Assembly (NCBI RefSeq): GCF_028553765.1
Contig: NZ_CP067134.1
Coordinates: 3,515,001-3,579,000 of the forward strand
DNA from: Paracoccus stylophorae
Lineage (GTDB): Bacteria; Pseudomonadota; Alphaproteobacteria; Rhodobacterales; Rhodobacteraceae
DNA: 64,000 nucleotides
Direction: 5' to 3'
Positions 44,190-53,105 of the stretch are shown here, piece after piece. The notes under the pieces are model-generated. The model did no database searches. It was not told where the DNA came from and saw nothing but the letters and a program-made list of their open reading frames with translations. The translations under genes were made by a program, and so were the position numbers. Positions within the stretch are counted from its first letter, which is position 1. The number at the start of each line of letters is the position of its first letter.

Positions 44190-45116
44190 ATGGATCTTCG
44201 GCAGCTGCGTAATTTCATCCAGATCGTCGAGTTGAGCAGCATCACCGCCGCGGCCGAGCATCTGAACATCGCCCAGCCGGCGCTGAGCCGGCAGGTCAAG
44301 GCACTGGAAGAGGAGCTGAGCGTCCCGTTGCTGCGGCGGCACGGGCGCGGCGTCATGCCGACGGAAGAGGGTATCCGGCTTGCAAGGCGGGCCAAGACGA
44401 TCCTGGAAGACGTCAAGGATCTGGCCGCCGACGTATCGGGGAACAGCAAGACGCTGTCCGGCACGGTCACACTGGGACTGCCGCCCACCGTGGCCGAGAT
44501 CCTTGCCACCCACATGATCGAACGCACGATGCAGATGTTTCCCGATGTAAAGCTGCGGATTGTGTCGGGGTTCAGCGGCCATGTCCAGGACTGGCTGCTG
44601 CGCGGCAAGATCGACCTTGCTGTCGCCTATGCCGGACAGAAATCGGCATCGGTGGCCGCGCAACCGATCATCATCGAACAATTGTTCCTGATCCAGCCGC
44701 CAGACGGAAAAGACGTAGATGAAGGCGTGCCCATCGGCGCGCAGGACGCATTGCAGGACCGCCTGATCCTGCCCAATCCGGAACACGGGCTGCGGGCGCG
44801 TATCGACGGCATCGCCCACGAGCGGCGGATCGACCTGAACGTGGTGCTGGAAATCGACATCCTGCCCACCATGCTGGCCTTTGTCGAACGCGGGCTGGGC
44901 AGCACGATCCTGCCGCTGGTCACCGTCATCAACCATGTCCGCGCAGGCCGCCTGATCGCCCGCCCCATCGTGCGGCCCACCATCGACCGGACCCTGGTCC
45001 TGATGACGCCGCTGAACCGCCCCGATTCCCGCCTGACCAGCGGCTTCGCCGAGTTCCTGACCGGCGAAGTGCACCGGCTGGTAAGTTCGGGGCAATGGCC
45101 GGGAACGACGTTATGA
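44190..45116 (+). CDS. LysR family transcriptional regulator
   Basis: A 308-residue LysR-type regulator. The N-terminal winged helix-turn-helix is clear (MDLRQLRNFIQIVELSSITAA, AEHLNIAQPALSRQVKALEEEL), followed by the linker helix and a two-lobed co-inducer domain beginning TVTLGLPPTVAEILA. It is divergent from the TAXI-TRAP/CoA-transferase operon and followed by a CaiB-type CoA-transferase gene, so it probably senses the imported acid or its CoA ester. Dyad sites lie in the shared intergenic region. Confidence 0.93.
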   Translation: MDLRQLRNFIQIVELSSITAAAEHLNIAQPALSRQVKALEEELSVPLLRRHGRGVMPTEEGIRLARRAKTILEDVKDLAADVSGNSKTLSGTVTLGLPPTVAEILATHMIERTMQMFPDVKLRIVSGFSGHVQDWLLRGKIDLAVAYAGQKSASVAAQPIIIEQLFLIQPPDGKDVDEGVPIGAQDALQDRLILPNPEHGLRARIDGIAHERRIDLNVVLEIDILPTMLAFVERGLGSTILPLVTVINHVRAGRLIARPIVRPTIDRTLVLMTPLNRPDSRLTSGFAEFLTGEVHRLVSSGQWPGTTL

Positions 45117-45233
45117 CAAGGTCATGCCGCGCCGGCATTTCTGAAAGCACGAAATAGCCTTTTTGGCATATCCCGTCCTCTTCTACGCTTCACCCGTCCG
45201 GCACGGTCGGGCCAAAGCGAAGAAGGAAACGAC

Positions 45234-46367
45234 ATGGACAATCGTCCCTTGGCAGGGCTGCTGGTGATGTCGGTGGAACAGGCGGTGGCGGCGCCCTACT
45301 GCACCGCGCGACTGGCCGATGCGGGCGCGCGCGTGATCAAGATCGAACGTCCCGAAGGCGATTTTGCCCGCTTCTACGACCGGGCCGCAGAGGGCGAAAG
45401 CAGCTATTTCGTCTGGCTGAACCGCGGCAAGGAATCCATCGCGCTGGATTTGAACACAGGCGCGGATCGCGACCTGCTGTTGTCGATGGCCGACAAGGCG
45501 GATGTGTTCGTCCAGAACCTCAAGCCCGGCGCGCTGGATCGCAAGGGTCTTGGCCCGGAAACGCTGCGCGCGCGCAACCCCCGCCTGATCGCATGTTCGA
45601 TCAGCGGCTATGGCGAAACCGGCCCCTATGCGGATCGCAAGGCGTATGATCTGCTGATCCAGGCCGAAAGCGGGCTTTCCAGTATCACCGGCGGACCCGA
45701 GGCGCCGGCGCGAGTGGGCATTTCCGTCGTCGATATCGCCACCGGGGCAGCCGCCCACGCCGCCATTCTGGAGGCGCTGATCGGACGCGGGACCAGCGGG
45801 CGCGGCACCGATATCCGGATCTCGATGTTCGACGTGATCGCCGACTGGCTGGCCGTGCCGTTCCTGCACGCGAAAAACGGCAACAGCCCCAGGCGGATCG
45901 GGCTCGCCCACCCCTCGATCTCGCCCTATGGGGTGTTCACGACGGCAGACGGGCAGGATCTGCTGATCTCGATCCAGAACGACCGCGAATGGGCCGCTTT
46001 CGCGGCGAAAGTGCTGGATCAGCCCGATCTGGCCACGCGACCCGGCTTTGCGACCAGCAATGAGCGCGTCGACAACCGTACCGCCGTTGACGCCAGGGTC
46101 GCGGCGGCGGTCGGTCGGCACAGCAAATCCGCGATGGCGGACATGTTGCAGGCGGCGGGGATCGCCTTCGCCGGCGTCAACGACATGGACGGTCTGATCG
46201 CGCATCCGCATCTGGCCCTGTCCCAGATCGGCACGCCGGACGGCGGGCAGGTCTTGGTGCCGGCTTCGGCCGCGCGGTTCGATGGCAGCCGCTATCTTGG
46301 CGCGGCGCAGATGCCCGCGCTGGATCAGCATGGGGCGACGATCCGTGCCGAGTTCAGCGGCGGCTGA
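45234..46367 (+). CDS. CaiB/BaiF (family III) CoA-transferase, Mct-like
   Basis: A 377-residue family III CoA-transferase. Typical blocks are VEQAVAAPYCTARLADAGARVIKIERPEGD, SYFVWLNRGKESIALDL, and SISGYGETGPYADRKAYDLLIQAESG, where D139 is the expected catalytic aspartate. It transfers CoA between carboxylic acids, or within one acid as in mesaconyl-CoA C1-C4 CoA-transferase, to which its architecture is closest by eye. That reading would fit the mesaconyl-C4-CoA-hydratase-like gene of block A, but other acids are equally possible. It follows lysR by 117 bases in the same direction. Confidence 0.88.
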   Translation: MDNRPLAGLLVMSVEQAVAAPYCTARLADAGARVIKIERPEGDFARFYDRAAEGESSYFVWLNRGKESIALDLNTGADRDLLLSMADKADVFVQNLKPGALDRKGLGPETLRARNPRLIACSISGYGETGPYADRKAYDLLIQAESGLSSITGGPEAPARVGISVVDIATGAAAHAAILEALIGRGTSGRGTDIRISMFDVIADWLAVPFLHAKNGNSPRRIGLAHPSISPYGVFTTADGQDLLISIQNDREWAAFAAKVLDQPDLATRPGFATSNERVDNRTAVDARVAAAVGRHSKSAMADMLQAAGIAFAGVNDMDGLIAHPHLALSQIGTPDGGQVLVPASAARFDGSRYLGAAQMPALDQHGATIRAEFSGG

Positions 46368-46375
46368 GCGCGCCC

Positions 46376-47818
46376 TCAGATCGCGCCCGAGATCATCAGC
46401 GACGATAAAAGCACGGACCAGACGGCCAGGATGGTCAGGCAATAGGGTCCGTTCCAGACCGGTCCCACCAATCCGACGGGGCGGTCGATGATGGCCGCGC
46501 AGATGATGATCGTCGTCATGAAGGGCGACAGTCCGATTACGGTCGTCCAGCCCCCGGTGATCGCCAGCGCGATGGCGGTCTCGCTGAGGCCGGGCACCGC
46601 AAGCTGGACGGCAATGGCCCCCAGGACCGACGCCGACACGATCGGGTTCACCCCCAGCATGGCCAGAAGCACGATGGACACCGCCAGCCCCAAGGCCATC
46701 GTCACCGCGCCAAGACCCAGCATGGCCACCGCCGCGCGCAGATCATCGACCGGGATCAGCGCCAGCAGGATGACCGGCAGAAAACCTGCCGAGGCGAAGA
46801 CCCCGACCTCGGCCCCCATGCCCGACAGCCGCCGCCATGTCGCGCGGGCTACCTGGGCCATGCCCGCCGCCGGACCTGCCGGTTGAGCGCGCGTCGATAC
46901 CGCTGCCCAGATCACCGAATATACCGGCACGGCGATGATCAGCGCCTGCTGAAAGCCAAGCGTCGAGATGCCGTGCAGCAGAAACACCACCGCGCCCAAC
47001 GTCACGACATGCCCGACCAGGATTGCCGCGCCGATCCACGCGTTTGCAGGCGGGCTGGGGCGCGGCAGACCCATCTGGCGAAAGCGCCGCCCCTGCCACC
47101 GGTCGAACGCCCAGCCGATGGCGACGAAGACGAACGACATAGCAAAGCCGATCGGGCCGAACTGGACATAGGAAATGCCGGGCAGCGTGATCAGGATCGC
47201 ATTGGTCGCAAAGCCGAAGGGCGACCACAGCGAGATCATGCCAAAGCCGCGCAGGATCGCCATCGTCATGCGCCTCAGCTTGGCCTCTTGCGCCTCGGGC
47301 GGCAGCTTGGCCGTGGCCTCGGACGTCATCGAGCGGGAGGCCAGATCCAGAAGCAGCGCGAGGCCGCCGAAATTGATCAGCACGCCGAACAGATGGCCGC
47401 CGAAATTCAGCGCCAGATAGCGGCGCGAGGCAGGTTGGCCGGTCAGGAACACGCCGGCGCGGCCGACCTCGGGGGCCAGGGAAGCAGCGGATCGCAGCGT
47501 GCCCAGCATCGCGATCAGCGCGGCCAGAAACAGCATCCGTTCGGCGGCCTCTGTCAGCACCGTCGCCGGCACCCCGCGATGCAGGGCCAGCGCAAGCCCC
47601 GCCAGCGACAGGATCACCGGCACCCAGGTGCCGACGCTGAACTGCCGCCAGCACAGCGCAAGAAACAGCGCCAGCGCGGCAGACGCCGACAGGACCAGCC
47701 AGACGGGCTGGACAAAGATCAGCGCGACCGCCGCCAGCATCACGAACGACATCAGCGCCCGCCGAAGCGGCGTCACCAAATCGTCGCCAACGCCCCGCTG
47801 GCCCCTTGCCGTCAGCAT
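46376..47818 (-). CDS. Multi-spanning membrane protein, putative organic-acid permease
   Basis: A 480-residue inner-membrane protein with roughly 12 hydrophobic helices, two of them near YLALNFGGHLFGVLINFGGLALLLDL and FGMISLWSPFGFATNAILITLPG. The second half repeats that logic with GVNPIVSASVLGAI and WTTVIGLSPFMTTIIICAAI, reminiscent of the two-repeat organisation of IT-superfamily carriers. I do not recognise a specific family. It is the last gene of the block B operon, overlapping the crotonase gene by 7 bases, which suggests it transports the substrate or product. The start is uncertain: M23 at 47752 is an alternative. Confidence 0.65.
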   Translation of the reverse strand: MLTARGQRGVGDDLVTPLRRALMSFVMLAAVALIFVQPVWLVLSASAALALFLALCWRQFSVGTWVPVILSLAGLALALHRGVPATVLTEAAERMLFLAALIAMLGTLRSAASLAPEVGRAGVFLTGQPASRRYLALNFGGHLFGVLINFGGLALLLDLASRSMTSEATAKLPPEAQEAKLRRMTMAILRGFGMISLWSPFGFATNAILITLPGISYVQFGPIGFAMSFVFVAIGWAFDRWQGRRFRQMGLPRPSPPANAWIGAAILVGHVVTLGAVVFLLHGISTLGFQQALIIAVPVYSVIWAAVSTRAQPAGPAAGMAQVARATWRRLSGMGAEVGVFASAGFLPVILLALIPVDDLRAAVAMLGLGAVTMALGLAVSIVLLAMLGVNPIVSASVLGAIAVQLAVPGLSETAIALAITGGWTTVIGLSPFMTTIIICAAIIDRPVGLVGPVWNGPYCLTILAVWSVLLSSLMISGAI

Positions 47819-48573
47819 CCGGTGAACCGCGGCGTCCTTTTTTCGCGAAAGGCCGCGCGCCCTTCGGCCGCGTCGCTGCTGTTCAGCAGGTTCGGCTGAT
47901 GCTGCTGTTCGTAATCCAGCGCGGCGGCAATATCGCGGGCGAACCAGTCGGTGATCAGTTGCCGGGGCAAGGGTGCGCCTGCGGCCTCCTCCAGCGCCAG
48001 CGCGCCCGCCAGACGGACGGCATCGCCGGGATCGGCCAATTCATCCGCGATGCCCAATGTCAACGCCTCGTCGGCGTCGACAGGACGGTTGCTCAGCATG
48101 ATCCGGCGCGCCCGCGACGGGCCGATGCGGGCGGGCAAGGTGGCCAGCAGACCCATATCGGGGATCAGCCCGATCTTCGTGAAACTGGTCACGAAACGCG
48201 CGTCGCGCGCGGCCACGACCGTCGGACAGGCCAGCGCCAGCGCGAAACCGCCGCCCGCCGCCCAGCCTTCGACGGCGGCGGCCAGGGGTTTGGAAAAACC
48301 GGTCATGCGCCCGACCAGATCCTTGATCGTGGCAAAACGCTCGCGATGCTGCGACAGGCTGCGCTGGCCCTGATCGCGAATGTCGCCGCCGGCCGAAAAA
48401 TGCCCGCCCGCGCCCGTCAGCACGACCGCCCGCACCCCGTCGTCGGCCTCTGCCCTGGACAGCGCGTGAACCAGTGCCGTCCGCACCGAATGACCGACGG
48501 GATTGCGGCGATCGGGTTCGTTCAGCGTGATGACCAGCAGGCCATCGCCCTTGGATTCCGTCCTGATACTCAT
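47812..48573 (-). CDS. Enoyl-CoA hydratase/isomerase family protein (PaaG-like)
   Basis: A 253-residue crotonase. The CoA site is FSAGGDIRDQG, and the oxyanion hole is in VEGWAAGGGFALALAC. The first hydratase Glu is replaced (GGGFAL where GGGxEL is expected), and the second region reads FTKIGLIPDMG, carrying the Asp typical of PaaG-type isomerases and enoyl-CoA isomerases. It is more likely an isomerase than a hydratase. ATGA overlap with the MaoC gene upstream and a 7-base overlap with the permease downstream place it in the block B operon. Confidence 0.88.
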   Translation of the reverse strand: MSIRTESKGDGLLVITLNEPDRRNPVGHSVRTALVHALSRAEADDGVRAVVLTGAGGHFSAGGDIRDQGQRSLSQHRERFATIKDLVGRMTGFSKPLAAAVEGWAAGGGFALALACPTVVAARDARFVTSFTKIGLIPDMGLLATLPARIGPSRARRIMLSNRPVDADEALTLGIADELADPGDAVRLAGALALEEAAGAPLPRQLITDWFARDIAAALDYEQQHQPNLLNSSDAAEGRAAFREKRTPRFTGC

Positions 48574-49433
48574 CCCGCCTCCCGGTGCCGGAACACCCCG
48601 TTCCCGATGACGATCTTGTCGCGTTCCACCGCGCGGGTCCGGAATGAGCCATCGGCCCAGATTTCGGTCCGCAGGGTTTCACCCGGAAACACATGCGCGG
48701 TAAAACGTCCATCCATCGAGCCGAAGCGGTCCGCGTCGTAATCGCACAGCACCGCCAGCACCGCATGCGCCGCGCAGCCAAAGCTGCACAGACCATGCAG
48801 GATCGGACGGTCAAACCCCGCACTGGCCGCCACGCGCGGGTCCAGGTGCAGCGGGTTGGGATCGCCGTTCCAGCGGTAATGCAGCGCCTGTTCGGGCCGG
48901 GTGGGCGTGTCGAACACGTGATCCGGCGGCGTCGCTGGCAGCGGATGGGGGGTCTTGACCGGGCCTGTGGGGCCGCCGAAGCCGCCATCGCCGCGCAGGA
49001 AGGTGGTGCCGCGACAGGTCGCCAGATGCGTTCCGCTGTCCTCGTCCCTGACGGTCTTTTCGGAATACAGCAGCGCCCCCCGCCCCGCGCCCTTGTCGAT
49101 CAGCCCGGTGACGCGGGTCTTGGCGATCACCGTGGCCGCGACCGGGATCGGGGCGTGGATGGTCATGCCCTGTTCGCCATGCACGACCTTCAGCGCATCG
49201 ACGCCGGTCGAGGGGTCGCTGAGCCAGAAACCGGGATGGCCCAGCACGTTGACGATGGCCGGCATCGCCCGGACATCGTCGGCCAGCCCGCCGACATAGG
49301 GCAACTGCCGCATATCCATCGGGTCCTGCCCCAGCCCGATGGACAGCCCGTACCGCGCCACATCGCCCGGACCATAGCTTTGCCGGACCGCCGGGATGTC
49401 GAAGTTCAGCAGGTGATGGGGATCAATCGCCAT
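48570..49433 (-). CDS. MaoC-type R-specific enoyl-CoA hydratase
   Basis: A 287-residue double-hotdog hydratase of the hydratase 2/MFE-2 type. The active-site motif is HYRWNGDPNPLHLDPRVA followed by GFDRPILHGLCSFG, with Asp and His as catalytic dyad. It should hydrate a trans-2-enoyl-CoA to the R-3-hydroxyacyl-CoA. The start 49433 leaves an 11-base overlap with the upstream synthetase gene; its stop overlaps the crotonase start (ATGA). An R-specific SDR dehydrogenase is encoded at the other end of the block, which would complete an MFE-2-like pair. Confidence 0.9.
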   Translation of the reverse strand: MAIDPHHLLNFDIPAVRQSYGPGDVARYGLSIGLGQDPMDMRQLPYVGGLADDVRAMPAIVNVLGHPGFWLSDPSTGVDALKVVHGEQGMTIHAPIPVAATVIAKTRVTGLIDKGAGRGALLYSEKTVRDEDSGTHLATCRGTTFLRGDGGFGGPTGPVKTPHPLPATPPDHVFDTPTRPEQALHYRWNGDPNPLHLDPRVAASAGFDRPILHGLCSFGCAAHAVLAVLCDYDADRFGSMDGRFTAHVFPGETLRTEIWADGSFRTRAVERDKIVIGNGVFRHREAG

Positions 49434-51537
49434 CGTCCGGCTTCCCCTCTTCCAAGTCGATGACGGCGTCCAGGGCAAAGGCGCCCTGCCCGTCCGGCAA
49501 TGCCAGCACCGGGTTCAGGTCGATCGATCTCAGCCGGGGTCCTGCACCGGCGGCAAAGGCCGACAGCCGCGACAGCATCTGCGCCAGCGCCGCGATGTCG
49601 GCAGGCGGCTGGCCGCGCGCGCCCTGCAAAAGGGCTGCACCACGGATCGACAGGATCATCTGCCGTGCCGTGTCGGGATCGAATGGACAGGCGTGCAGGG
49701 CGACGTCGTTCATCAGCTCGACATAGATCCCGCCCAGCCCAAACACCGCGATCGGCCCGAAGGTCGGATCGCGGTTGATGCCCATCAGGCATTCGACCCC
49801 GCCGGACAATTGCTTCGCCACAAGAACGCCGCGAATGGCGGCCTGCGGCGCATGGGTCGCGGCGGCATCCATGATCGCGGCATAGGCGGCGCGGACGCCC
49901 TTTGCATCACAGATATCCAGCCTGACCGCGCCGATATCCGATTTGTGCAGGATGTCCGGCGACAGGATCTTCAGCACAACGGGATAGCCGAAATCCTCGG
50001 CTGCGCGCACGGCAGCCTCGGCGTCCTGCACCGACCGTTCGGGCGCGGCGGGAATCCCCGCCTCCGCCAGGATCGACTTGGCCCCGGCCTCATCCGGGGT
50101 GCTGTCGGGCAAGGCGACCGGCCGCACCTGCGGCGCGGGCCTGTCGGGCCGCGCGCCACCGGCGCCGATCCGCAGAACGGCATCCAGCGCACGTGCCGCG
50201 CGGCAGGGATCGTTGAACACCAGGATACCCGCGTCGTCATAGCGGCGCAGCACGTCGGGCTGGCCCAGGGCGCAAAAGGCGATGATCCGGTCGGGATAAG
50301 CCTTTCGCAGCGGCGTCATCGCCTGCAGGATCACGTCCGACATGGACGGGCTGCCCGCGACATAGGTCAGGAAACACAGCACCGCACCATACCCGCCATC
50401 CTCCAGCGCGGCGCGGGTGAAGGTTTCCAGCAGCGACGGATCGTTCAGCGCCTGCGCCGTGCAATCCAGCGGATTGACCGGAGAGGCATAGGGCAGCACC
50501 TGTTTCAGCCGTGCCTGCGCCGCCGCCGGCATCGGCGGCATGGGCAGGCCGATCCTTTCGGCCTCGTCGCTGATGACGATGCCCGCGCCGCCGCTGACCG
50601 TGATCACGCCCAAGGAATGCCGCGTCGGCATGATTCTTTTCGAGGCCGCATAAGCGATATCCATCATCGTTTCAGGGTCGCGCAGGATGATCGCGCCGTG
50701 ATCGGCAAGCACCGCATCGGCCACCACCGCATCGCCCGTCAGCGAGGCCGTGTGCGACGCCGCCGCCCGCGCACCCACGGCCGAGCGTCCGGATTTCAGC
50801 GCCAGCACCGGCTTGCCCGCCGCCCGCGCCGCATCCAGCGCCGCCAGCAGCGCGGGCGCGTCGTTCACCGCCTCCATATAGGCGCAGATGACATCGGTGC
50901 CGTCGCTTTCGACCATCCAGCGGATCGCATCGGCCACGGTGATATCGGCCTCGTTTCCGGTCGTGATCAGCACCGAACAGCCCAGTCCCCGGTCCCGCGC
51001 CAGCGCCCCCAGATGCGCGCCGAACGCGCCCGACTGGCTGGCGATACCGATATTGCCCGGACGCGGATGGCTGGTGTCCAGCGAGGATGAGAACGTGCCG
51101 TAATAGCCGATATCGACGTTATAGACGCCAAGCGTGTTCGGCCCCAGCAGCCGGATTCCATGAGACCGCGCCAAGGCGGTCAGTTCCTTCTGCGCGGTTT
51201 CGCCCGCAATACCGGTTTCGGCAAATCCGGCCGAGAACAGGGTCACGGCCTTGCAGCCCTTGCGCCCCAAGGCGGCGATGGTTTCGGGAACCATCAGGGC
51301 AGGCACGGCGATCAGCGCGGCGTCGGGGGCCTGAGGCAGATCGTCCACCGTTGCAAAGCATGGCAGACCCTGCACGCTGTCGCGTTTCGGGTTCACCGGC
51401 AGGATTCGGCCCGTATACCCCGCGCGCAGCATCGCGGCGATGGGTCTGCCGCCGATCCGCGTGACATCCTCGGATGCGCCGATCACCGCGACCGAGCGCG
51501 GCGCGACCAGCCCGTCGATATGCGCAATTCCGGTCAC
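49423..51537 (-). CDS. ADP-forming acyl-CoA synthetase (acetate-CoA ligase family)
   Basis: A 704-residue NDP-forming acyl-CoA synthetase with fused alpha and beta parts. Order: CoA-binding Rossmann domain (APRSVAVIGASEDVTRIGG), two succinyl-CoA-synthetase-like domains with the phospho-histidine H262 in SHTASLTGD, then the ATP-grasp domain (FGYPVVLKILSPDILHKSD). It activates a carboxylic acid to its CoA ester with ATP, giving ADP. The GTG at 51537 overlaps the upstream thiolase-like stop by four bases (GTGA) and leaves a normal N-terminus. It would supply block B with its first thioester. Confidence 0.92.
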   Translation of the reverse strand: MTGIAHIDGLVAPRSVAVIGASEDVTRIGGRPIAAMLRAGYTGRILPVNPKRDSVQGLPCFATVDDLPQAPDAALIAVPALMVPETIAALGRKGCKAVTLFSAGFAETGIAGETAQKELTALARSHGIRLLGPNTLGVYNVDIGYYGTFSSSLDTSHPRPGNIGIASQSGAFGAHLGALARDRGLGCSVLITTGNEADITVADAIRWMVESDGTDVICAYMEAVNDAPALLAALDAARAAGKPVLALKSGRSAVGARAAASHTASLTGDAVVADAVLADHGAIILRDPETMMDIAYAASKRIMPTRHSLGVITVSGGAGIVISDEAERIGLPMPPMPAAAQARLKQVLPYASPVNPLDCTAQALNDPSLLETFTRAALEDGGYGAVLCFLTYVAGSPSMSDVILQAMTPLRKAYPDRIIAFCALGQPDVLRRYDDAGILVFNDPCRAARALDAVLRIGAGGARPDRPAPQVRPVALPDSTPDEAGAKSILAEAGIPAAPERSVQDAEAAVRAAEDFGYPVVLKILSPDILHKSDIGAVRLDICDAKGVRAAYAAIMDAAATHAPQAAIRGVLVAKQLSGGVECLMGINRDPTFGPIAVFGLGGIYVELMNDVALHACPFDPDTARQMILSIRGAALLQGARGQPPADIAALAQMLSRLSAFAAGAGPRLRSIDLNPVLALPDGQGAFALDAVIDLEEGKPDDGD

Positions 51538-52688
51538 AACACCGCCCCGGACCCAAGGATCGCCGTGCATTGGCTGGACAGCGTGCCGCCATTGCCGTGG
51601 CACAGCGCCAGATTGCAGTCCTGAACCTGCCGCTTGCCGGTCTGGCCGCGAATCTGCGCGACGGCCTCGGCGATCAGGAACAGCCCGTACATGCCCGGAT
51701 GCACGCAGGACAAGCCGCCGCCATTGGTGTTCACGGCCAGTTCTCCTCCGGGTGCGATGCGGCCATCCTCGACGAAACGCCCGCCCTCGCCCTTGGGGCA
51801 GAAGCCCAGATCCTCAAGGAACAGGATCGTGTTGATGGTGAATGCGTCATACAGCATCGTCAGATCCAGATCCGCGCGATCGACCCCGGCCATCGCAAAC
51901 GCGCGCCTGCCGCTGTCCACGGCGGCGGTGGTGGTCAGATCCGGCATCTCGACGATGGAGCGGTGGTAATTCGCCACCCCCGCGCCCAGAAAATAGACCG
52001 GCTTTTCGTGCAGGTCCCTGGCCCGGTCGGCGCGGGTCAGAACGACGGCCGCCGCGCCATCGGTGACCAGACAGCAATCCGCCTTGGTCAGCGGGTCCGA
52101 GATCATGCGTGCCGACAGCACCTCGTCCCTGGTCAACGGACCGCGCGCGAAGGCCTGGGGGTTCAGGTTCGCCCATCCGCGCGCCGCCAGCGCCACATCG
52201 GCCAGCTGTTCGCGGGTGGTGCCGAACTGCGCCATGTGCCGGCTGGCGGCCAGCGCATAGGCGGTAATCGGATGACGCGGATGATAGGGCGTCTCGTGCC
52301 ATTGCGGCTCGCTCATGGAGACCAGCTTGCCGCCCGCCGTCCGCTGGTTCGAGCCATAGCAGATCAGCGCGGCATCACACAGCCCGGCCTCCAGCGCCAT
52401 CGTCGCCTGCAGCAGGTGCATCTCGAAGCTGGAGCCGCCGACATTGGTGCCGTCGAAAAACCGCGGCCTCAGCCCCAGATATTCGACCACGCTCATCGTC
52501 GGAAAGGCGTGACCGCTGGTGGCGGCGAAGACCGCGTCGATATCCTGCAACGCCAGCCCGGCATCGGCGACGGCGGACACGGCGGCCTGGCCCAGAAGCT
52601 CCATCGCTGAAAATCCGGGGGCCTCGCCCATGCCTGCGGTCGCCATGCCGACAATCGCGGATTTGCCGCGCAAGTGCCTGCCGCTCAT
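51534..52688 (-). CDS. Thiolase-like protein lacking the nucleophilic Cys (SCP-x/Ltp2-like, DUF35 partner)
   Basis: A 384-residue thiolase-fold protein of the nonspecific lipid-transfer/SCP-x group. The region where classical thiolases carry the acylated Cys reads FFDGTNVGGSSFEMHL (77-92), with G84 where Cys is expected. The C-terminal parts VNTNGGGLSCVHPGMYG and LCHGNGGTLS are kept. Relatives without this Cys, such as Ltp2, pair with a DUF35 protein and cleave 3-hydroxyacyl-CoA by retro-aldol chemistry. A DUF35 gene lies directly upstream with ATGA overlap, supporting that reading. Residue 1 is the ATG at 52688. Confidence 0.88.
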   Translation of the reverse strand: MSGRHLRGKSAIVGMATAGMGEAPGFSAMELLGQAAVSAVADAGLALQDIDAVFAATSGHAFPTMSVVEYLGLRPRFFDGTNVGGSSFEMHLLQATMALEAGLCDAALICYGSNQRTAGGKLVSMSEPQWHETPYHPRHPITAYALAASRHMAQFGTTREQLADVALAARGWANLNPQAFARGPLTRDEVLSARMISDPLTKADCCLVTDGAAAVVLTRADRARDLHEKPVYFLGAGVANYHRSIVEMPDLTTTAAVDSGRRAFAMAGVDRADLDLTMLYDAFTINTILFLEDLGFCPKGEGGRFVEDGRIAPGGELAVNTNGGGLSCVHPGMYGLFLIAEAVAQIRGQTGKRQVQDCNLALCHGNGGTLSSQCTAILGSGAVL

Positions 52689-53080
52689 GCCCCGCTCTCC
52701 TCGATCAGGCTATCCTCGATCAGATCGAACACGACGCGCGGACCGTCCGGCGCATCCTCGATCCGCGCCCTGACGCGGGCGCCGATCGGTGCGGTTTCCA
52801 CGTCCGGCAGGGTCGACATCATGCGAACGCCCTCATCCAGGTCGATCAGCGCGACGTTGTAAGAACCGCTGCGCCCGCGGTTCACGGTGATCGCGTGGAC
52901 GATGCCGGTTCCCCTGACCTCGACCCAGTCCAGATCGGTTGCCCCCGATGGCGTCGTGACGCGCGGATAGAAGACGTATTCCCCCGTGCTTTTCGCGCGC
53001 TGGATCATGAACCGGCCTTCCGCCAGATGCCTTTCATAGGCGGCCTGCGGCCCGAGGGCGGCTGTTTCGGTCTGCGTCAT
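52685..53080 (-). CDS. DUF35 OB-fold protein, zinc-ribbon cysteines lost
   Basis: A 131-residue OB-fold DUF35 protein. The layout is normal: an N-terminal helix (AAYERHLAEGRFMIQRAKSTG), a rubredoxin-like ribbon region, then DLDWVEVRGTGIVHAITV and the OB strand set. The ribbon normally has four cysteines (CxxC twice); here the protein contains no cysteine, with QRAKSTGEY and VTTPSGATDL in those places. It should bind the thiolase-like protein encoded next to it (ATGA overlap), as ChsH2-type DUF35 does with Ltp2. The metal-free ribbon is unusual but known in some relatives. Confidence 0.88.
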   Translation of the reverse strand: MTQTETAALGPQAAYERHLAEGRFMIQRAKSTGEYVFYPRVTTPSGATDLDWVEVRGTGIVHAITVNRGRSGSYNVALIDLDEGVRMMSTLPDVETAPIGARVRARIEDAPDGPRVVFDLIEDSLIEESGA

Positions 53081-53105
53081 GCTTGCTTTCCCTTGTTCTC
53101 TTCCG

